Source: Allium sativum (taxonomy: Eukaryota > Streptophyta > Magnoliopsida > Asparagales > Amaryllidaceae). From it: a DNA stretch of 64,000 bases. This document shows positions 35,177-44,003 of the stretch, one piece after another; position 1 is the first letter of the stretch; each line of letters opens with the position of its first letter. The notes below the pieces were generated by a model. It searched no databases and was not told the origin of the DNA. It was given only the letters and a program-made list of their open reading frames with translations. Position numbers and translations under genes: made by a program. The DNA is taken from NCBI GenBank assembly GCA_030737875.1, contig CM060911.1, forward strand, positions 89,982,599 through 90,046,598. Direction: 5' to 3'.

Positions 35177-38100
35177 CCTCTCCTCCGCCTACAACCCTGC
35201 ACTGGCCGATCATCCAACCGCTACACGGTTTGACCAAAAATCGCTGACCTAGTTTTGAAGCTTTCTGAAAGTGTGTCTTTCTTTGATCTGTACACTTTGA
35301 AAAATCATATCTTTTTGGTATGTTGACGAAATTCGATGAAACAGGAAACATCGAGACCGCAAGGAAGCTCTCTACCCAATAGAAGAAGCTGCGGATTTTT
35401 CTGACATCGTCTCGATTTTTAGTGCCCAGAAAACCAAGGTGAGAAATCTAAATTAACGTGAAATTGAGAAGAAAATGTCGTGTATAATTTATATAAGCGA
35501 AATATAAATTACATACGTGTTGTATACCTCATGTACATGCGTAGTGTAAGCTATATAAGCGAAGTATGAATTTTTACATGCATAGAATAATTGATATATG
35601 TGTTGGAATGCGAGTGAAATATAGCAAATATATATTATATTATATATATATACTCCCCTCGTCCACAAACCATGGACGATATTTATTGTGGTGAATTGGT
35701 GTAAAATATTGGATGAAAAATACGAATGGTTGAATAATTGTTTGTGGTTGATATTGTTTGGTTGTGGTTGAAAAATACCCATTGGTGATTGAAATAAATT
35801 GAAAATATTTGTGGAAATAAAAATAAACATGCCGCCTGCGTGCGAATTAGATGCATGAATCCCCATTGTCAAAAACCGTGAGGTTTTAAGGTAGAGCGAG
35901 GAGCCGTACTAGGGACGGTGCCGGTTTTAACTACCCTGCCGTTATGCTGCCGAAATTTTGAATAATCTTTGTGTGTTAGAATTATTTTCATATGTTGAAA
36001 TTATTTTCGTGCATAGAAATTAAAGTCATATATGAAACTATGTCCATGTGTTGAAATATTCATGTGTTGAAAAGTGTTGTGTGAAAATTTAATTCATTTG
36101 TGAATGAATGAAGTGCTTAAACAATAAAAATCACATTTTTAATATATATATGAAGTATGAAAAATACTCGCCTTATATAAATAGTTTCAACAATCAAAAT
36201 TTCATCTTTTTAATAAGAACAACATAAATAAAATGTCCATGTGTGGAAATGCTCATTTGTTGAGAAGTGTGTGTAGTGGAAAAGTTCATGTGTTGAATAA
36301 AAAGATTGAACGATAAAAATTAAATTTTTATTGAAACCATGAAGTGTTGAAACCATACATTGGTTGAATAAATATTATAAACGATAAAAATATCATTTTT
36401 ATCATATGTGTGATATGCTAAAGATATGCGGACGTTGAAATAAATATTTGTGATAGAAATATTATTTTTAACATGCATAGGAACTAAATAAAATAGTCAT
36501 GTGTTGAAATCTATTTTAGTTCGCCAAAATTATCATCTTTTGAAATATGAAATGTTAAAAATATCCACTTGTTCAAATAAACGTGCATGAGTTGAAATAT
36601 ACATTAACTAGCTAATGATATGATTTTAGCCTATGCATGCGATATTAGAATGAATGGTGTTTTTAGACCAAAGTAAGTCAAATATGAAATTGAATAGAAA
36701 ACGATAAATGTTAGAAAATGTATATATGTACATGCATGTCTATTGAACAGGTTAAAGCAAAAAGGGGCTAGAGAAGAGAAATAGAATTCTGTGCCCGATA
36801 AATAGGTACACATTTACCGCTTTGTTTGGGTGATGATTTTATGAGCCTGTTGGCTAGCCGCTTGGCTTTTTCTTTTTCTTTTTCATATGAGACGCCCGTG
36901 TGGCTATTTGGGAATTTTCCCAGACCCTCCCGTACAAAGGAGGTTATGGCGAAATTTTCCAAAATTTAAAGGCGTTAGTGAAATAATCGAAGTGGAAACG
37001 ATATAGGAATTTTTGAATGAGCTATATTTATATAAATATATAAATATAAATAGAATTAAAACGAAACGTGGCTGTGCAGTTCATATTTTGAAACCGTTAT
37101 TTCAAATGACTAGTGCGGAAGATCCGACCATTGGATTTTCCCGAAACCTCAACCGTTGGGTTCGCCTGGGAGATATCTTTCCAACGGCACCAACTTTGTG
37201 AAGATCCGACAGTTGGATTGTCTGGAATGTTTAATTCAAAATTAAGGACAAACAGCGCCAGAAACGATTATATATATATATATATATATAAATATAATTA
37301 AATTAAATCGAATAACGACGCTGCAGTTCGTAAATTGAAATCGTAACTTCAAATGGTTAGTGTGGAAGATCCGACCGTCGGATTTTCCCAAAACTGAAAC
37401 TGTTGGATTCGTTTTGAAATGACCTTCCTAATGATGTAAAATTTGTGAAGATCCAACAGTTAGATTTTCCTATATGTGTAAAAGAAAATTAGTGAAAAGC
37501 AGCGCCAGTGCATCGACACGACCTGAAATGTCGTTTAATTAAATATGGCCGTTTTAAATTAAATAAAAATGGCGATGTATCGTTATAAAGTGCTATAGAC
37601 GATATAGAGTGAAAATGAACCAATTTTGTCGTGTTTGCTTGATATGTGATGGATGAATGTATTTGACATGAAAATTATAACTAAATAACTGAAATGCGAA
37701 TGTTGAATAGTTCAACCATGTGATTAATTGGTTTGAAAATCTAAATATACGTGGATTATTTGAAAAGGCCGAGTTTATCTCATTTCAAATAATCGATCGA
37801 CGTTGAGAAGTCGAAGAGTCGAAGACGACTGAAGACCGACGATCTCCACATTGGATGGATGGGCGCTACTGATGCTCGTGATTGGAGTAGCTACCATGAA
37901 GGAATTGAAGTAGTAGCCGTCCAAACATATTGTTGATTGTGCGGATATGCGAGGAATTGGTGCCTCCGGTTTCGTTCAGACCCAGAACGGACTTGTAAAT
38001 GGACTGTGTGTCTGACATTGGATTTTGTTCTGTGTTGATTGATCTCTGTTAAATATATATCTGTTTGGCGGCAGAGAATTTATTCTCTTGTTTAACGCCC

Positions 38101-39401
38101 TTCTCTGAGACGTACGAGCTCAGAGGTTATGTATTGACAGAAATCAGTCGCATGGAGTGGATTGCCTGTGTGGCACGCCTAAGTGGCATATGATCAAGGC
38201 TTCTGTTGCAAAGCAAAGTCTTGTGGTTGATGATCAAAGCATGGTCTGTGTGACGTAGCTTTGTGTATAAGGTGAATTCGCGAGCCTCACACCTCGGTAT
38301 GAGTCAAAAACGGGAGACGGACCGCTGGGAGTGCACGACATTATATATACTTTTCACCTGTGTGGTTGTTGGAATGCGAGGCACCTCGATTATAGGTCTG
38401 TAAGGACCGGGAAACGTGTGTTCAGGAATTGCCAATCCTCAAAAGGAAGAGAGGACCGGCCCAGCCGATTCCAAGGATCATAGTGGGGTCCTGGGACATT
38501 TGCTAGAGTGTCTCGAACGGAGAGGAGCTTGCCCCTTGCCTCGACTCATGAAGGAATCCAATTTCCAATACGAAACATGCGGACGTGATTGTATTACTAG
38601 TATGGCGACATAGTGGTATGGGTCATTTATGCCGCCTATGATTGATATTTATAATCGAAATCGCTTTTGAAACATATATGCACTAGTAATAATATCAAAC
38701 ACCTTTGTTTTATTCGTATGAAGCATCTTTGGCCATTATAAGGTAAAAACTCTATCCTCCGGCTTGCGTTGCATTGTGTGATGGGACCTGAGTCTTATAA
38801 TGGCTTCATTTTATAAAAAGCATTGCGTTGATTTAATCATTTATTTTATTTCATGCACTAGCACTCATTGGAGTAAACCCGTTCCGCGAAAGTGGCGTGG
38901 TCCTTTGATTTGCCTTATTATTGTTGTTAATAAGTGAATAGATTTCTCATACCAGTCCCATGACTGACTCGTAGTTTGTTTCACCTTGCAAACTCGGGTG
39001 CCCTTATTTTCACACGGGCAGCCTAGTTACAGGTTTCTGACGCACCTTTTGGCTCATGGCGAGGCTTGACTACACCGTGCTGACTTGGATTTTCTCCGCC
39101 ATTATTGTATCTATATTATGATTCCGCCAAAGGCGATGTAGACTGATATTCCTTTTGTGTACTCTTTATGTATGATTCCGCCTCCAGCGATGGTGACTGA
39201 TTATGTATCATTATGCACTAAGTTGTATCCTGTACTGTGCTTCTCTGATGTGATGATATCTATATGATTCCGCTGTCATATGTGTGTAAATTATTCTATT
39301 TTCTGTTTATGCTATTATCTGTGATCTGCTAATGATGATTAATGTGTTATATTCCAATGATTATCCTTAACACCGTGTCACGGGGTTTTGGGATCGTCAC
39401 A
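35177..39401 (+). repeat. Element F, 5' LTR, downstream part
   Basis: Continues F from CCTCTCCTCC (matches 45119 in the 3' LTR) to the end ATCGTCACA. It holds the donor candidate at 35439, AT-rich repeats with hairpins (about 36000-36560), the shared module (about 36835-36965), the duplicated 245-bp unit (about 37050-37510) and the shared block (about 38870-39030). About 48 bp present in the 3' LTR (within 48290-48340) is missing near 38339. ORFs here are LTR sequence. Confidence 0.9.
35431..35450 (+). promoter_or_regulatory. Candidate splice donor, F 5' LTR
   Basis: ACCAAG|GTGAGAAATCT with GT at 35439-35440, at the end of the GC-rich segment. The 3' LTR has the same at 45381. AAG|GTGAGA fits the plant donor consensus. 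The right half of the palindrome is degraded here (AAATT instead of CTCAC). Confidence 0.5.
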
Positions 39402-39403
39402 TC

Positions 39404-39415
39404 TGGTATCAGAGC
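39404..39415 (+). other. Primer-binding site of element F
   Basis: TGGTATCAGAGC, 2 nt after the 5' LTR end. Confidence 0.94.
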
Positions 39416-39465
39416 TTTGGTTAACCTTAGTTCTGGAGTCTAACACATTAAACACTTCATCGAAA

Positions 39466-39484
39466 TAGAATCAGTAGTATTCTA
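39466..39484 (+). other. First leader hairpin of element F
   Basis: TAGAAT pairs with ATTCTA around loop CAGTAGT. Element E has a similar first hairpin at 51517-51537 with an unrelated stem but loop TAGTAAT. Confidence 0.65.
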
Positions 39485-39494
39485 AGGCGAGTCA

Positions 39495-39531
39495 CTCATT
39501 AGAGATAGGACTAGTAATGTCCTAGAATGAG
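39495..39531 (+). other. Second leader hairpin of element F
   Basis: The outer stem is CTCATT/AATGAG. AGAGA is unpaired. The inner stem is TAGGAC/GTCCTA with loop TAGTAAT. Counterparts in B, C and E differ by paired changes. Confidence 0.72.
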
Positions 39532-39624
39532 CTGAGCAGAATAGCAAAAACAATTGATCAGTCCATCGTTATCTTTCCGTAGGATTTTCTGCTTAACTAT
39601 GCAGTTGACTATTATTTCTGTTAA

Positions 39625-39650
39625 CTGACTTTTTCGTTGCTTATGCAGAA
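39625..39650 (+). promoter_or_regulatory. Candidate 3' splice site before gag
   Basis: A pyrimidine-rich tract (GACTTTTTCGTTGC) then TTATGCAG, with AG at 39647-39648, 10 nt before the gag ATG. With the donor at 35439 it would remove a 4.2-kb intron containing most of the LTR, the primer-binding site and the leader hairpins. Confidence 0.45.
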
Positions 39651-39658
39651 TTTGACAA

Positions 39659-39808
39659 ATGGCTACCAGAGCAGCCGCCGCTAGTGGAGGCCGTGCCGGC
39701 CGAGGCCGAGGAAGGGGAGAAATCCCAGCTCAAGAAGGACCTTTGATACAACCTCCGGCAGCTCAATACTTCGAGCTCGACCGTGTAGCTAAGAGAGAAA
39801 GAACTTAG
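39659..39808 (+). pseudogene. gag N-terminal fragment, ending at a premature stop
   Basis: 49 codons from the ATG encode an Ala/Gly/Arg-rich start (repeated Gly-Arg) and a Gln/Pro-rich stretch, then TAG at 39806. The homologous frame resumes in another phase: the frame in register with later gag is open from 39793 and carries the KTFSGTG motif typical of the start of the retrotransposon gag domain. A one-base indel or equivalent near 39790-39806 explains this. Confidence 0.75.
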
Positions 39809-40203
39809 AAGGCAAGACCTTCTCGGGAACTGGCACCGTAATAGAGGCCCTTGCATGGCTCAAAACATGCGAGAAAATTCTTGAAGGCATAAGGCTAGGA
39901 GACGAAGACAAAGCTGTTATGGGCGCCTGGCTTATGCAGGAACAAGCCGAATTATGGTGGGAATCTCTTACCGCCGGGAATAGAGAAGCTGGAAGAACAT
40001 GGGATGGATTCAAAGAACTCTTCAAGGAGAAATATGTCCCAGAACAAGCTCTAGAAAGAATGCACGATGACTTCGCCAATCTCCAGCAAGGGGATCTTTC
40101 CGTGCAAGATTATCTGAACAAGTTCACAATGTTGTCGCCCTATGCTCCAGAACTCGTTGCTACTGCAAAATCCAAAAATAAGAGGTTCATCTTTGGACTA
40201 TGA
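39793..40203 (+). pseudogene. gag core domain fragment
   Basis: Contains the retrotransposon gag (capsid-like) domain. Landmarks are TFSGTG at the start, AWLKTCEK, the QAELWWESL motif and FKELFKEKYVPEQ, followed by DLSVQDYLNKF. The domain assembles the particle in related elements. It ends at the in-frame TGA at 40201, and the frame continues unchanged beyond it. A CGA to TGA change in CpG context is the simplest origin, which is inference. Confidence 0.85.
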
Positions 40204-41802
40204 CGACAATATCATGATAGAGCCATGGCCCATGTCAAGCTGGATTTCAACGAGCTAGTGGAGATGACATGCAACTATGAAGACCTTGATCAAAGGCATT
40301 TGGATCAGGATCGCGCTAGAAGCCAAGCCGGAAACAAGCGCAAGCCTGCTATAAATCAAGGCGAGTCAAGCCAAGCAGCATCTTTAAAGCCTCAGACTGG
40401 CAAGCCGCCAAGAGGAAATTGCTTTAATTGTGGTAAGCCGGGGCATTACTCAAACGTCTGCACAGCTCCGAAGAGACAGAAAACGAACTCTCAAGGCTCG
40501 AGCCAAGGCTCTCAGAACCCTCGCTCGTGCTTCAACTGTCGCAAGACCGACCATCTTGTCAAAGACTGTCCTTTGCTAAAGAAAGCTACTGTAGCTCATG
40601 TCTATGATGGGTCTAGCCCGCCAGCTGCTTCCGATGGAGCAGGTAAACCCGATGTTTTGGGAGGTACCCTTACAATTAAAAATATTCCTGTTTCTGTATT
40701 GTTTGACAAAGGTGCATCGCGTAGTTTTATTGCTAATACTACAGTGCACAAATTAAAGTTAAAACAGCGAAAGCTCAAAGAATCGGTTGAAGTTCATAAC
40801 CCGATAGGGGGTCCTGTTACTCTCGGTTCATATTGTAAAGTTCCTATTTCTTTTGCTCGATACAAGTTTCCTTTTGATTTAATCGTTATGGATTTTCCCG
40901 AATTCGATATTATTCTCGGGCTGGATTGGTTAACGAAATATGAAGCTGAAGTGAATTGTGCGGAAAGAATCGTTAAAATTCGAACGAAGCTTGGATATAT
41001 TACGGTTCCTTGTCATGGTTCGAATCCGAATAGAGAAGAATTTTGGTCAGCATTAGAACTTATCCCCACTTCCATCGAAAAGATTCCGATTGTTAGCAAC
41101 TTTGGGGATGTGTTTGAAGAAGTTGAAAACTTACCTCCGCAAAGAGAAATAGAATTCCAAATCGATCTAATTCCTAATGCCAGACCCGTGGTACATCCAA
41201 TCCGTAGAATGACTCCGAAAGAAAAAGAAGAATTAGGCGATCAAACTCGTCAACTATTGTGGAAAGGTCTAATCAGACCTAGTTTTTCTAGTTGGGGTGC
41301 AGCTGTTGTGTTTGTCCCAAAGTCAGACGGTACTCTTAGATTATGCGTTGATTACCGAGACCTCAACAAACAGACGCTTAAAAATAAATATCCATTACCC
41401 CGCATTGATGATTTGCTAGACCAACTGAATGGGGCGAAAGTATTTTCCCAAATGGACCTAGCTACAGGTTTTCATCAATTGAGAATAGCGGAAGAGTGTG
41501 TTCCTTTGACCGCTTTCAGAGGCCCAGACATATTTTATGAATGGTTAGTAATGCCGTTTGGCCTATGCAACACTCCAGCATACTTTGTCGATCTAATGAA
41601 TAGAGTGTTCAGGGGAGTTCTGAATAAATTTGTCCTCGTATTCATCGATGATATTTTAATCTACTCCAAATCAAAACCCGAGCATGAAAAACACTTAGAA
41701 CAAGTATTGGAGATTCTAAGGAAGAACGTCTTCAAAGCCAAATTCTCTAAATGTGTCTTCTGGCAAGAAGAAGTCAAATTTCTTGGCCATGTCGTGTCAT
41801 AG
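40204..41802 (+). pseudogene. gag zinc knuckles, protease and reverse transcriptase segment
   Basis: Residues counted from the ATG at 40225. Two zinc knuckles CX2CX4HX4C lie at about 66-79 and 102-115 and would bind RNA. The protease region (about 145-265) has DKGA at 161-164 in place of the usual D-T/S-G-A, with the later IILGLDWL motif intact; the lysine should disable the active site. The reverse transcriptase spans about 330-525, with catalytic Asp 411 in FSQMDLATG and the FIDD motif at 473-476. The usual TRYGH region is altered to GPDIF at about 433-437. The segment stops at TAG 41800 just after the FLGHVVS motif. Confidence 0.9.
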
Positions 41803-41850
41803 AAAGGAATTTCTGTTGACCCAAGCAAAATAACAGCGATTCAAGACTAG
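41803..41850 (+). pseudogene. RT/RNase H linker between two stops
   Basis: A short in-frame stretch (KGISVDPSKI and following) joins RT to RNase H and ends in TAG at 41848. The stop falls where a Trp is highly conserved in this family (before the EVRSFMGLASYY motif). A TGG to TAG change would be a CHG-context transition on the opposite strand. Confidence 0.85.
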
Positions 41851-43902
41851 AAACAACCCACTACTCCCACAGAAGTTAGAAGTTTTATGGGATTGGCTAG
41901 TTATTATCGAAAGTTCGTTAAGGATTTTTCGAAGATATCCGGTCCGTTAACGAAGCTCACAAAGAAACATGAGAAGTTTAAGTGGACTTCCGACTGTGAA
42001 GAAGCTTTCCAGGAATTGAAATCGAAGCTGACCACCGCTCCAGTGTTAACTATTATTGATGGCAATCAGGATTTAACGGTCTGGACAGATGCTTCTATTA
42101 GAGGTCTTGGTGCAGTGTTAATGCAGAGAGGCCAAGTAGTCGCTTATGCAATCCGCCAACTGAAACCGCATGAGAAGAATTATGTGACTCATGATCTTGC
42201 GCTGCTGGCCATCGTTTTTGCCTTAAAAATCTGGAGGTATTATTTATTGGGCGAGAAATTTATACTGTACACAGATCATCAATCATTGAAGTATTTATAT
42301 ACCCAGAAAGATCTGAATCTGAGACACCAGCGTTGGCTAGAATTTCTTGCAGCATATGATCTTGATATCCTGTATACGCCGGGGAAAGCTAACGTAGTAG
42401 CGGATGCACTTAGTAGAAAGACCGCAATCGTTGCCCATCTTATAATTACACCTGGATTGATTGATAGGATTTCAGCCCTTCAGAAAGACGATGAATTCAT
42501 TCAGAGAATCAGTAAGAGAGTCAAGGAAGGTGAAACCACGAGTTTCCGTATTGACAATAAGGGGTTTCTCAGGTTAAATAACAGGATTTGCATCTCAAAT
42601 ATTCCAGGCCTTCGAAGAGAAGTGCTAGATGAATGCCATAAATCCAAATTTTGCATCCATCCTGGGGTGAGTAAAATGTACAACAATATCAAACGCACTT
42701 TCTGGTGGAAGGCAATGAAAAGAGATATTTCTTTGTATGTTAGCAGATGCCCTACTTGTCAATTGGTCAATAGTGACCAACAGAAGCTAGCTGGATTGTT
42801 GCAACCGTTCGAAGTCCCAGGCTGGAAATGGGAACAGATTTCCATGGATTTCATAGATGGTTTGCCGCAAACCAAGAAAGTTAATGACAATATTTGGGTA
42901 ATCGTAGATCGCTTCACGAAGACTGCCCATTTTATACCCGTCAGATCCAATAGAACTGCCCAAAGTCTAGCACAGATATATCTCAAAGAAATTGTTAAGC
43001 TGCATGGAATTCCCATCAGCATAGTCAGTGATAGAGATCCCCTATTTACTAGCACGTTCTGGGAGGCTTTCCAGACAGAATTGGGGACAAAACTGAATAT
43101 GAGCACCGCTTATCACCCCCAAACAGATGGCCAAACTGAGCGGGTGAATAGAATTCTAGAAGATTTATTGCGGGCTTGTATAATCGATTTTGGTGGGTCA
43201 TGGGAAGATCATTTGCATTTGGCAGAATTCTCATATAACAATAGCTATCAAGCAAGTTTGAGAATGTCAACATTTGAAGCATTATATGGCAGACCCTGTA
43301 GATCTCCAACATGTTGGGTAGAACCTGGCAACAGACTTGTACTAGGACCCGATATGATCAGAGAAGCATCTGATAAAGTGGACTTCATCAAGAAGCGATT
43401 GAAAACCGCCCAAAGCAGACAGAAAAGTTATGCAGACTCTAGAAGGAGAGATTTGACGTTTACTGTTGGTGATCATGTTTATTTAAAGGTTTCTCTGATG
43501 AGAGGAGTAATCAGATTTGGCAAGACTGGGAAGTTAGCACCGAGATTTGTTGGTCCCTTTCCTATACTTGAGCGAATTGGAACTCTTGCTTATAGGGTTC
43601 AATTGCCAGATTGGTTGCCTGGAGTGCACAATGTATTTCACGTATCTCAACTCAGGAGACATGTGCATGATCCGGATCTTGTTGTAGAAGAAGCAGCGCA
43701 ACGGGATGTGGAGATAACTCCAGAATTAGCACTCAAAAGAGAGCCATTAAAAATTGTTGGCAAAGAAACTAGAGAACTTAGGAGCAAAAAGGTTCATTTA
43801 GTTAAAGTGCAGTGGAGCAGTGATCCTAGAGACTGTGCTTGGGAAACTGAGGAAAGCATTAAGCAAGCTTACCCCAAATGCAGAGTGGATATCTTTGACT
43901 AA
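41851..43902 (+). pseudogene. RNase H, integrase and CHROMO-like tail segment
   Basis: Residues counted from the ATG at 41887. RNase H spans about 62-178, with Asp 68 (TDAS), Asp 130 (TDHQSL) and Asp 173 (ADALSR). The expected catalytic Glu is Ala 105 (codon 42199-42201). Integrase has zinc ligands His 251, His 258, Cys 288 and Cys 291, and catalytic Asp 321, Asp 382 and Glu 418 with 35 residues between the last two, so it looks complete. A GPY/F module lies at about 549-574. The C-terminal 55 residues (VKVQW, CAWETEE, AYP motifs) resemble the chromodomain tail of Tekay/Del elements. The segment ends at a natural stop 101 nt before the 3' LTR. Confidence 0.92.
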
Positions 43903-43972
43903 CTCCGGTGCAAGGTACCTCTACAATACTTTGCATTTACATTTTATTTCCTACTTTACTGTTCTTTCCTTT

Positions 43973-44003
43973 TCGAGGACGAAAAGTTTTAAGTAGGGGA
44001 GAT
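43973..44003 (+). other. Polypurine tract of element F
   Basis: TTCGAGGACGAAAAG, a spacer, then AAGTAGGGGAGAT directly before the 3' LTR. It serves as primer for second-strand synthesis in LTR elements. Confidence 0.88.

Larger units (their letters stand above)
39659..43902 (+). pseudogene. Element F gag-pol polyprotein, broken
   Basis: A single Gag-Pol reading frame of a Ty3/gypsy chromovirus, interrupted four times. There is a frameshift between about 39790 and 39808 near the start of gag. In-frame stops lie at TGA 40201, TAG 41800 and TAG 41848. Domains in order are Gag, two CCHC zinc knuckles, aspartic protease, reverse transcriptase, RNase H, integrase with HHCC and DD35E residues, a GPY/F module and a CHROMO-like tail. 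The family makes virus-like particles, copies its RNA to DNA and integrates it, with the chromodomain favouring heterochromatin. Two catalytic positions are also changed (protease DKG, RNase H Glu to Ala). This copy cannot make a full polyprotein. The ATG choice rests on position after the leader and the acceptor-like site. Confidence 0.92.

Noticed and set aside
39404..39415. Possible tRNA gene at the primer-binding sites
   Set aside because: Only the 12-nt complement of the tRNA 3' end is present; no cloverleaf can be formed with the flanks.
42501..43312. Minus-strand ORFs opposite integrase
   Set aside because: Shadows of the plus-strand pol frame, which has clear catalytic motifs.
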